Positions 15,856 through 23,219 of a stretch of DNA of 64,000 nt are shown here, in pieces. This DNA comes from Trebonia kvetii (GTDB taxonomy: Bacteria; Actinomycetota; Actinomycetes; Streptosporangiales; Streptosporangiaceae). Both the position numbers and the translations under genes were made by a program. The stretch spans positions 1,240,001-1,304,000 of the forward strand of contig NZ_RPFW01000002.1 of the NCBI RefSeq assembly GCF_007827045.1, read 5' to 3'. How positions within the stretch are numbered: position 1 is the stretch's first letter; each line of letters opens with the position of its first letter. The notes under the pieces were generated by a model. It was not told the origin of the DNA. It searched no databases and saw only the letters and a list, made by a program, of their open reading frames with translations.

Positions 15856-18800
15856 TTGGCCGGATCCAGACCCAGCGCGCTGGTCTACGGTGACGTCGAC
15901 CTGAACCTGCTCGACGGCTCCGCTGTCTGGCTGCAGTCGGTCACGCAGGCCCTCGTTGCCGCCGGGTGCGCGGTCACGCTGGTGCTCAAGGCCCCGGTCC
16001 GCACCGACCGGCTGATCGCGCCGCTGCGCGACCTTCCCGAGGTCGCCATCGTCTCGCCGCACGCCGAATCGCTGCTCTCCGGGCTGACCGAGGCGTCGCT
16101 GACCATCGCGCAAGCGGTCACCGTGCTCGCCTCGGTGGATGCCGCGGAGCGGCACGACCTGGTGGTGCTGCGCGGGCGGGCGCTGGTGTCCGCGGCCGCG
16201 AAGGACGGCGCGTTCGACGGGCGCCTGTGGTCCTACCTGACCGACGTGCCGCAGGCGGTCCCCGCGATGACCCCCAAGGCCGCGGAGGACCTCACGGTCA
16301 TCGCGAAGGCGTCACGGTACCTGCTGTGCCAGACCGAGGAGCTGCGCTGCTTCCTCGAGGGCTCGGTGCCCGCGGCGTGCGGCAAGTCGGTGCTCTTCCC
16401 GCCGGTGCTGCCCGCGCTCGACATCCACAGAGAACCCGGACGCAAGGCGGCCGCCGACGGCGCGCCGCTCAGCCTCATCTACACGGGCAAGTTCGCGCCG
16501 CGGTGGAACACGCTGGAGATGACGAAACTGCCCGCCCTGCTCGCCCGGCGCGGCGTCACCGCCGAGGTGCAGATGGTCGGCGACAAGGTGCACGACGACC
16601 CCCGCGACCCCTCCTACCGGCGGCGGATGCGCTCCGCGCTCGGCGAGGTGGGCGCCTCCGCCATCGACGGGGTGATCTGGCACGGCGGCCAGCCGCGCGC
16701 GGAGGCGATGCGGATCGCCGCCGCCGGCGACATCGGGCTGTCCTGGCGGCATCCCGAGCTCGACGCGTCACTGGAACTGTCGACCAAGGTCCTGGAGTTC
16801 GGCCAGCTCGGCCTGCCGGTGATCCTCAACAGGACGCCGATGCACGAGGCGCTGCTCGGCGCGGACTACCCGCTGTTCGCCGCCTCGCTTGACGACGTGG
16901 CGGACGTGGCGGCGCTCGCCGCCGACGACCCCGCGGTGTTCGCGCTCGCCGCGTCGCGGACCTCGGCGGCTGCCGCCTCGTTCGCGCTCGACCGGGCGGC
17001 CGAGCGGCTGCGGTCGTATCTGGCAAGTGCGGTGCCCGCCGCTAGGCAGCCAGACGCGGGCCCCAAGCTGCGCGTGGTCATCGCCGGGCACGACCTGAAG
17101 TTCTTCGGCCAGCTCATCGACTACTTCCGGCTGCAGCCCGACCTCGAGGTCCGCGTCGACCACTGGGCCTCGCTCGGCGAGCACGACGAGGCACGCTCCC
17201 GCGAGCTCGCCGAATGGGCCGACGTCATCGTCTGCGAGTGGTGCACGCCGAACGCCGTCTGGTACTCGCGGCACAAGCCCCGCTCGGCGCGGATGCTGGT
17301 GCGGCTGCACCGGTTCGAGCTGTACTCGCCGTATCCGAGCCAGGTCAAGATCGGCAATGTCGACCGGGTCATCTGCGTGTCCGACTACTACACGCGGCTC
17401 ACGGTGGAGAAGACCGGGTGGCCCGCGGCCAAGATCATCACGGTGCCCAACGCGCTCGACATGCGGCAGTTCGACCGGCCCAAGCTGGAGGGTGCGCGGT
17501 TCCACCTCGGCATGACCAGCATGGTGCCGTCGCGCAAGCGCGTCGACCTGGCGCTCGACGTGCTCGAGGAACTGCGCCGTGACGACGACCGGTACCAGCT
17601 GTACGTGAAGTCGGGCATGCCGTGGGAGCTGTGGTGGGTGTGGCAGCACCAGGAGGAGCGGACCCACTACTTCGACGCGTTCCGCCGGGTGCAGCGCTCA
17701 CCGCTGCTGCGCGACGCCGTGGTGTTCGACGACGCCGGGCCCGACGTCCCCGCATGGTTGCGCAGGATCGGTGTCATCCTGTCGACGAGCGATGACGAGT
17801 CGTTCCACATGGCGCCCGCCGAGGGCATGGCGTCGCGGGCCGTGCCGGCGATCAGGCACTGGGCCGGCGCGGAGACGATCTACGACAAGCGCTGGATCAG
17901 GGAAAACCCGGCGGAGATGGCCGCGTCGATCGCGGAACTCTCGACCGCTGAGGCTTGGGAGGCCGCCAGGCAGGACGCACACCAGGACGTGCAGGCGTTC
18001 GAACTCGGCACCGTCGCGGAGACCTGGCTGCGGCTGATCCGCGCTGACTCGGCCGAATCCGCCGCACAGCTAGAGGGTTCAGTCTCGCACGGCGCGGACT
18101 TACCGATGTTCTTCACGCTCGCGGTCAGCGCGCAAACTCCCGCGCTGTGCGCCGCGCTGACCGACCGGGCGCGGATCGCCGACCCTGCCGTGCTGCCCAT
18201 TCCCGGGCCGGCCGTAGTCGTCTGGCGGTCACCCGACGGGCGCGCCTCCCTGCTGCACTGGGGCAGCGGTTACGGCGCGGCGGGTGCGTTTCCCGGTGCG
18301 TTCGCAGGCGGTTTGGCTGGCGGTTTCGCCCGCGGGTCCGCCGGCGCGGACGAGCCGGGCGGGGTGTCGCACGGAGGCACCATCTGGGCGGGATCGCCGA
18401 CGCCTGGCAGCGGCCGGGCGCCCGTGTACGCGCGCACCTCGGTCACCCGGGTCGACCCGGTGTACGTGGCCGAGGTGACCGGCGCCGTTATCGTCTCCGA
18501 CCGGGCCACGTGGGCCGCATGGGCCGCGTCGCGGCTCGACGACCACGATCCGCTGCATGTGTGCGCGCTGCTCAACCCCGGGTTCGCGCTCGGCTCGGTG
18601 ACGCCGTTCCGCGGCGTTTCCGCGCTGTCCGGCTCCACCACTCTGCACTTGCTCAACGGGGAGCTCACCACCATGCCGACCCCGGTCGACACGGGGAGCG
18701 GCCGGTCGGCCGACGCCGGTGCCCCGGGCGGCGGCACTAGAGGCTCGCCGAGCAGGCCGAGCATCACCCTGCGCCCGCCGGCGCGATCTCCCGCGGTGCG

Positions 18801-20076
18801 TGAAGCGCCCGCGGCGAGCGAGTCGGGCGGCACGGTCAGCGTCGGCCTCGCGGGCCTTGGGCTCGTGGCGGACGAGCCAGGCGGCGATGCGGGCAAGACG
18901 GATGACACGGCGAGCGTGGCCAACGCGGCCGCCGCTGACGAGACGCTTGTCACCGGCGCGCGGGCGGTGGCGGAGGCGCTCGTCGCGGCCGTAGCGCCGC
19001 TGCGCGGTGCGGGGCGTCCGGTGGAACTCAGCCTGACCGGCGGCAAGGACAGCCGCCTGATCGCCGCCGCGCTGGTGGCGGCAGGAATCCCGGTGGCGGC
19101 GCGGACCCACGGCTTCGCCGACCATCCCGACGTGGTGACCGCCGCCGAGATCGCGCGCCGCCTGGGCATCGAGCACATCGTGCGCACACCGGCGGCGCCT
19201 GGACAGCAGGTCGACGTGCTCGCCAGGATCCGCGGCAGCGTGGTCGTGGCCGACGGGATGCTGTCGGCGTTCGAGAACGTGGGCCGCCCCGACCCGGCGC
19301 TGGCCGAGGCGGTCACCGCCGGCGGCCACGGCGGCGAGTTGCTGCGCGGCGGCTACGCCGAGACCGCGGGCCACCTCACCGGCTCGGCCGGGCTGCTCGG
19401 CGGCGCCCTCGATCCCGTCCGCAGGGCCGCGCGCTCCGCCGAGCTGCTGCGCCGCCTCACCACCAAGCATCTGGGCCTGCTCCGCCGCGGTCCCGCGGCG
19501 TCGTACGTCGCGTCGCTCGGTTCCTGGACCCCGGCCCTGACTCGCCACCCGCTTCAGGCGCTCGACGACTTCTACCTGGTTAACAGGGCCGGGCGCTGGT
19601 CGGCAGCCGCCCGGCAGGCCTACCTGCTGCGCGAGCGCCTCGTGCAGCCGCTGTTCGACGACCGCGTGGTGCTCGCCGCCCGCGCCGTCCCGCTCGCGGA
19701 GCGGGTGAGCGGCGCCCTGTCCGCCGCCGTCCTCGCCGAACTGTCCCCCGCCCTCGCGGACGTGCCGCTGGCGGGCAAGCCGCCCACGCCGAAGGGCCAG
19801 CCGCCAGCCGGCGCCGCGATGGGAGCCGCCCACCACTCCTTCGACTGGCGCCGCCAGTACGGCGAGACGATCGCGTCGTTCCTGCGCGGCTACATCCTCG
19901 ACCTGGGTCCGAGCGGCGGCCTGTTCGACGTGGTCAGCCGCCCGGCCGCGGAGAAGCTGCTGGCGCCGCCGCAGGCCGACCGCACCACCGTGTGGGCACT
20001 CGCCACCCTCGCCTGTCTGCTATCCGGCGACTACCGCCACGCCCGGGCATCCACTCCCAAGCTCCCCGTCGCCTAG
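15856..20076 (+). CDS. Trimodular protein: two GT-B glycosyltransferase modules fused to an asparagine-synthetase-like domain
   Basis: 1406 residues from the TTG at 15856; AAGGAGCG eight bases upstream supports this rare start. Module 1 (about 1-395) is GT-B-like: VYGDVDLNLLDGSAVWLQSV, LIYTGKFAPRWNTLEM, then SLELSTKVLEFGQLGLPVILN. Module 2 (about 398-735) is a second GT-B unit: LRVVIAGHDLKFFGQLIDYF, VDRVICVSDYYTRL, IITVPNALDM, then ESFHMAPAEGMASRAVPAI. Residues about 745-1000 resemble a degenerate class-II amidotransferase region without an N-terminal Cys, broken by low-complexity Gly/Pro stretches. The last 370 residues hold a PP-loop (LSLTGGKDSRL, about 1058), HGFADHPDV and a helical C-terminus as in asparagine synthetase/beta-lactam synthetase. 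Prediction: sugar transfer plus ATP-dependent amide formation on the same surface glycan. The order of action is inferred. Confidence 0.82.
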   Translation: MAGSRPSALVYGDVDLNLLDGSAVWLQSVTQALVAAGCAVTLVLKAPVRTDRLIAPLRDLPEVAIVSPHAESLLSGLTEASLTIAQAVTVLASVDAAERHDLVVLRGRALVSAAAKDGAFDGRLWSYLTDVPQAVPAMTPKAAEDLTVIAKASRYLLCQTEELRCFLEGSVPAACGKSVLFPPVLPALDIHREPGRKAAADGAPLSLIYTGKFAPRWNTLEMTKLPALLARRGVTAEVQMVGDKVHDDPRDPSYRRRMRSALGEVGASAIDGVIWHGGQPRAEAMRIAAAGDIGLSWRHPELDASLELSTKVLEFGQLGLPVILNRTPMHEALLGADYPLFAASLDDVADVAALAADDPAVFALAASRTSAAAASFALDRAAERLRSYLASAVPAARQPDAGPKLRVVIAGHDLKFFGQLIDYFRLQPDLEVRVDHWASLGEHDEARSRELAEWADVIVCEWCTPNAVWYSRHKPRSARMLVRLHRFELYSPYPSQVKIGNVDRVICVSDYYTRLTVEKTGWPAAKIITVPNALDMRQFDRPKLEGARFHLGMTSMVPSRKRVDLALDVLEELRRDDDRYQLYVKSGMPWELWWVWQHQEERTHYFDAFRRVQRSPLLRDAVVFDDAGPDVPAWLRRIGVILSTSDDESFHMAPAEGMASRAVPAIRHWAGAETIYDKRWIRENPAEMAASIAELSTAEAWEAARQDAHQDVQAFELGTVAETWLRLIRADSAESAAQLEGSVSHGADLPMFFTLAVSAQTPALCAALTDRARIADPAVLPIPGPAVVVWRSPDGRASLLHWGSGYGAAGAFPGAFAGGLAGGFARGSAGADEPGGVSHGGTIWAGSPTPGSGRAPVYARTSVTRVDPVYVAEVTGAVIVSDRATWAAWAASRLDDHDPLHVCALLNPGFALGSVTPFRGVSALSGSTTLHLLNGELTTMPTPVDTGSGRSADAGAPGGGTRGSPSRPSITLRPPARSPAVREAPAASESGGTVSVGLAGLGLVADEPGGDAGKTDDTASVANAAAADETLVTGARAVAEALVAAVAPLRGAGRPVELSLTGGKDSRLIAAALVAAGIPVAARTHGFADHPDVVTAAEIARRLGIEHIVRTPAAPGQQVDVLARIRGSVVVADGMLSAFENVGRPDPALAEAVTAGGHGGELLRGGYAETAGHLTGSAGLLGGALDPVRRAARSAELLRRLTTKHLGLLRRGPAASYVASLGSWTPALTRHPLQALDDFYLVNRAGRWSAAARQAYLLRERLVQPLFDDRVVLAARAVPLAERVSGALSAAVLAELSPALADVPLAGKPPTPKGQPPAGAAMGAAHHSFDWRRQYGETIASFLRGYILDLGPSGGLFDVVSRPAAEKLLAPPQADRTTVWALATLACLLSGDYRHARASTPKLPVA

Positions 20077-20147
20077 CTCGCCTGACCGGCTAGCCCGCCT
20101 GGTGTCCCGGCTAGCCCGCCAGTCCCGGCGACCCGCTGGCGCGCGAG

Positions 20148-20166
20148 ATGCTTCTTGCTGTTATCC
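20148..20166 (-). repeat. Family A dispersed repeat, copy 4
   Basis: Minus-strand GGATAACAGCAAGAAGCAT, 16 of 19 matches to the 2301 copy. It lies in the 367-bp gap between convergent genes. Confidence 0.5.
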
Positions 20167-20220
20167 GCTACGACCGCATCCTCGGCAGGCCAGCTGCCGA
20201 GCGTTCGGCTCTCACTCCGA

Positions 20221-20239
20221 GCGTTTCTTGCTGTTATCA
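20221..20239 (-). repeat. Family A dispersed repeat, copy 5
   Basis: Minus-strand TGATAACAGCAAGAAACGC, 73 bp from copy 4, downstream of the ABC permease gene on the same strand. Confidence 0.5.
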
Positions 20240-20269
20240 GTGATCGGCGCACGCGGAGACAAATGATCT

Positions 20270-20345
20270 TGGAAACTCTTCTCCTGATGGAAAAAGGGAA
20301 CCCGATCCGGGGGAAAAGTTTCCACCACGAGAAAAGTCTCCACGA
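20270..20345. repeat. GAAAAGTTTCCAC repeats, two direct and one inverted
   Basis: GAAAAGTTTCCAC occurs near 20313-20325, again with one change (GAAAAGTCTCCAC) about 18 bp later, and once inverted at 20270-20280 (TGGAAACTCTT). The inverted copy can pair with the first direct copy around a loop of about 33 nt. The block is AT-rich. With the two family A copies it fills the 20077-20443 gap, where no gene is seen. Confidence 0.5.
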
Positions 20346-20443
20346 TTATGGGCGACCAAGGTGTCTTGCAACTGTCCCGGCTCGGCAGTATGTGCGAAAT
20401 GCCTGATATGCCCGAGAGGGAGAAGGGCCTAGTGCGAGCAGGG

Positions 20444-21616
20444 CTAGCCGCGGCCGTACAGGTTCTCGGCGCGCCAGAAGAAGACGATGCCGAAGGCGAA
20501 GAAGACGACACCCCACCCCACGGCGGCGATCCACAGGTCGTTGTTGGTAACGATCGCGTGGCAGTAGGCCTGCAGCGGGATGTTCGAGATCTTGGAGAGC
20601 GGGCCGCTCTTGGGGATCACGATGCTCGGCAGCTTGCTGTTCGGGAGGATCAGCGTGGTCGGCACCCTGGTGCCCGGGAGGATGTGTTTGCCGGGCCCGG
20701 GGATCTTGAGGAACTGCTGGCAGAGCCCGTAATTGTAGGGCTGGTTGCCTGCCGAGTTCGTCCGGTAGGAGTGCATGAAGGCGACCCGTACCAGCGAGAT
20801 GTAGACCGCGAACGGGTTGAGCGACAGGACCTGCTTCTGCCAGTTGGTCAGCACGGCGGGGAGCGTGATGATCAGGTACATCACGCCGCAGAAGTACCGG
20901 GAGATGCGCAGGAAGAACGGGATCAGCTCCGACACGTCCGCGAGCGAGCCGCCGAGCCTGGCGACGATCAGCGCCGCCCCCGTGTTGAACAGCGTCTGCA
21001 GGAAGACCGCCGGAATCAGCAGCAGCCAGTACCAGCTGGGGTATTCGCCGCTGACCAGCATGATGACGACGAGCACTACCATGCCGACCAGCATCTGCTG
21101 CAGCTCGACGATCACGTACGCGAGCGGGAGCGAGGCGCGCGGGAAATAGAGCGCTCGGATCAGCTGCAGGTTGGCGCGCATCACGTTGGAGCCGGTCACG
21201 ATCGACCGTTCGGAGAACGCGAACACGAACACGCCGGTGACCAGGAACGCCGGGTAGTGGGCCACACCGCGAGCAGCCTCGAAGAGCAGGCCGAAGATCA
21301 GGTAGTACACGCCCGCGTTCAGCAGCGGCGTCAGCACCTGCCAGATCTGGCCGAGCTTGGCGTCGGTGTACATCGAGACGTTGCGCGCGGTGGCGTAGCC
21401 GATGATGAAGTGCCTGCGCTGCCAGAGCATCGCGACGTACCTGCGCAGCGGCGGCCGCGCGCCGGAAAGCTTCAGCTCATAGTCGGCGGCGAGCTCAGCC
21501 AGTGGCCGGTCGGGCACCCGCGGCGGCTCTGGCACGATGACCGCGCCTGCCTGCAGGGTGCCTGGTGCGCTGATCTGACCGCTGTTGTCCACGACGGGGA
21601 AGTCTATTGGACGCAA
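20444..21616 (-). CDS. ABC-2 type polysaccharide export permease (Wzm/TagG-like)
   Basis: 390 residues from a TTG at 21616; the start is uncertain because no Shine-Dalgarno is evident. A cytoplasmic N-terminal stretch of about 70 residues leads into an amphipathic segment (LWQRRHFIIGYATARNVSMYTDAKLGQIWQVLTPLLNAGVYYLIFG). Six membrane helices follow, with the last near the C-terminus (LWIAAVGWGVVFFAFGIVFFW). The LGQIWQVLTPLLNAG segment is typical of O-antigen/teichoic-acid exporters. An unusual extracytoplasmic loop of about 90 residues lies before the last helix. It would flip undecaprenyl-linked glycan made by the preceding cluster. No ATP-binding subunit is adjacent, so the partner ATPase must be elsewhere. 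Confidence 0.85.
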   Translation of the reverse strand: MRPIDFPVVDNSGQISAPGTLQAGAVIVPEPPRVPDRPLAELAADYELKLSGARPPLRRYVAMLWQRRHFIIGYATARNVSMYTDAKLGQIWQVLTPLLNAGVYYLIFGLLFEAARGVAHYPAFLVTGVFVFAFSERSIVTGSNVMRANLQLIRALYFPRASLPLAYVIVELQQMLVGMVVLVVIMLVSGEYPSWYWLLLIPAVFLQTLFNTGAALIVARLGGSLADVSELIPFFLRISRYFCGVMYLIITLPAVLTNWQKQVLSLNPFAVYISLVRVAFMHSYRTNSAGNQPYNYGLCQQFLKIPGPGKHILPGTRVPTTLILPNSKLPSIVIPKSGPLSKISNIPLQAYCHAIVTNNDLWIAAVGWGVVFFAFGIVFFWRAENLYGRG

Positions 21617-21657
21617 TGTGGAAAACGGTCATTGACGTCGGGGTTGAGAGGCAGCCG

Positions 21658-21727
21658 CATCCGTTCCGCAACCTGGGAGTGGTGGCGGAACGGATGGCGG
21701 GGACCACGAACCCGTTCGGGATGAAAC
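21658..21727 (-). repeat. Inverted repeat plus family B repeat downstream of the zinc-ribbon gene
   Basis: CATCCGTTCCGC (21658-21669) pairs perfectly with 21685-21696 around 15 nt. Adjacent at 21704-21727 is a family B copy, minus-strand GTTTCATCCCGAACGGGTTC, starting a few bases past the zinc-ribbon stop codon. A terminator role for that gene is possible. Confidence 0.55.
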
Positions 21728-21732
21728 TGGTG

Positions 21733-22476
21733 TTACAGGCCGGAGTCGGCGGTGCGCACCAAGATCCTGCCGCATTCCTCGTGCCGCACCACCTCGTCGG
21801 GGGCGGCGGCCCTGACGGCGTTGAGCTCGACGGTGGACAGCATCTCCCGGCAGCCGCCGCACTGGCCGCGGCGCAGCAGGGCGGCGCCCCGGCCCGATGA
21901 GGACGCGCCGATCCTGTTGTACAGGGCAAGCAGGTCGGCCGGCACGTCCGCGATCACCGCGATGCGGGCGGTGGAGGCCTTGGCGGCCTGCTCCTCGATG
22001 TCGGCGAGGGCCGCGTCGCGGCGCTCGGTCACCGCCGCGGTCTCCGCGGCGAGCGTCTCCGACTCGGTGACCGCGCTGTCACGCAGCGCCTGCGACGCCT
22101 CACGGCGCTCCATCAGCTCGAGCACGACGTCTTCCAGGTCCCCCTGGCGTCGCTTCAGCGAGGCGACCTCGGACTGCAGCGACTCGAGCTCGCGGGCGTT
22201 CGACACCTGCCCCGCGTCCAGCCTCTTGTTGTCGTTCGCGATGCGGACCCGGACCTGCTCGACGTCCTTTTCCGCGCGGGCCAGCTCGCGGTCCAAGTCG
22301 GACAGGTTGGTGTCAGCCATCGTCATCGCGTCCCTGACCTTGGCCGCGCGCTCGCCGAGCTGGGCGAGCTCGGCGGTTTCTGGCTGGGTGCGCCGCCGGT
22401 GGTCGAGCCTGCCAAGCTCGGTGTCCAGGTCGGCCAGTTCGAGCAGCCGCAGCTGCGCCTCGGGAGATGCCTTCAC
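21733..22476 (-). CDS. C4-type zinc-ribbon coiled-coil protein (actinobacterial DUF164-like)
   Basis: About 247 residues from the GTG at 22476 (KASPEAQLRLLELADLDTELGRLDHRR). Residues 15-170 are a long coiled coil rich in Glu/Arg/Leu. The C-terminal zinc ribbon reads RRGQCGGCREMLSTVELN...HEECGRILVR, giving CxxC plus a single CG in the second knuckle (HEECGR), so the second CxxC is partly altered. The family is widespread and often annotated as a putative nucleic-acid-binding protein. Longer frames upstream overlap the divergent flavin gene and are not used. Confidence 0.82.
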   Translation of the reverse strand: MKASPEAQLRLLELADLDTELGRLDHRRRTQPETAELAQLGERAAKVRDAMTMADTNLSDLDRELARAEKDVEQVRVRIANDNKRLDAGQVSNARELESLQSEVASLKRRQGDLEDVVLELMERREASQALRDSAVTESETLAAETAAVTERRDAALADIEEQAAKASTARIAVIADVPADLLALYNRIGASSSGRGAALLRRGQCGGCREMLSTVELNAVRAAAPDEVVRHEECGRILVRTADSGL

Positions 22477-22530
22477 GAAGGGCAACGTTAGTCGCCCGCG
22501 CGGTCGTTGTCGCATGGTAGACACTTCGGC

Positions 22531-23037
22531 ATGGGGATCCCTCGGGTAAGCAGGCCCTATATGCCCGGATACGGCGTTGCGAGCGCCGAGCACGGGACCG
22601 GGCTGCTGCACTGGTCCTGGGCAGCGGAGCGGCTCACCGCCGCCCGCAACTACTGGGTGGTCAGCACCTGGCCGGACGGCCGCCCGCACACCATGCCGGT
22701 CTGGGGCATGTGGGACGACAGCACGCTCTGGTTCACCTCCGCGACGCAGTCGCGGAAGGTGAAGAACCTGCGCGGCGATCCCCGCTGCTGCGTCACCACG
22801 GAGGACGCGTCGGACCCGGTGATCATCGAGGGCACCGCCCGCTTCGTCACCGACCCGGCGATCCTGCAACGGGTTGTCGACCTGATGAACGCCAAGTACC
22901 ACAGCGATGTGGACCTGGACTTCCTCAACCCGGCCAAGAACGCGACCATCGGGGTCCGGCCCCAGCGCGTGTTCTCCATGCTGCACAGCGACTTCACCGG
23001 GTCGCCGACGCGCTGGGTATTCGACGAGGACCGGTGA
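22531..23037 (+). CDS. Pyridoxamine-5'-phosphate-oxidase-like split-barrel flavin/F420 protein
   Basis: 168 residues from the ATG at 22531. The core pattern YWVVSTWPDGRPHTMPVWGMWDDSTLWFTSATQSRKVKNLRGDPRCCVTTED is that of the FMN/F420-binding split-barrel family (PPOX class). A TAGACA box seven bases before the ATG and no Shine-Dalgarno suggest a leaderless transcript. It is divergent to the zinc-ribbon gene, with about 55 bp between starts. A cytosolic F420- or FMN-dependent reductase/oxidase is likely; the substrate cannot be read from sequence. Confidence 0.82.
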   Translation: MGIPRVSRPYMPGYGVASAEHGTGLLHWSWAAERLTAARNYWVVSTWPDGRPHTMPVWGMWDDSTLWFTSATQSRKVKNLRGDPRCCVTTEDASDPVIIEGTARFVTDPAILQRVVDLMNAKYHSDVDLDFLNPAKNATIGVRPQRVFSMLHSDFTGSPTRWVFDEDR

Positions 23038-23099
23038 ACCGTCCGTTGCCGGACATGCCGGATATGTCACCTGTTCCAGGTCGCTTGAGGTCGTAAGCC

Positions 23100-23125
23100 G
23101 ATCGCAATCATTCCGAACGGTTGCG
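23100..23125 (+). repeat. Family B repeat 3' of the split-barrel gene
   Basis: GATCGCAATCATTCCGAACG followed by GTTGCG, in the sense orientation of the gene ending at 23037. The rest of 23038-23219 shows no gene. Confidence 0.45.
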
Positions 23126-23219
23126 TGTTGAACCAGACAGGTAGCGTGACCGTGTAATCACTCGTGAAGCCATCTCGTGCTTCGCGTAACGCGCACTTAC
23201 TCAAAACGGACCATGGTGC

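Noticed and set aside
18229..19836. 535-codon minus-strand frame inside the trimodular gene
   Set aside because: Composition typical of antisense frames; the plus strand holds the PP-loop domain.
20348..21724. 458-codon plus-strand frame opposite the ABC permease
   Set aside because: Low-complexity charged sequence without domains; the other strand encodes a clear ABC-2 permease.
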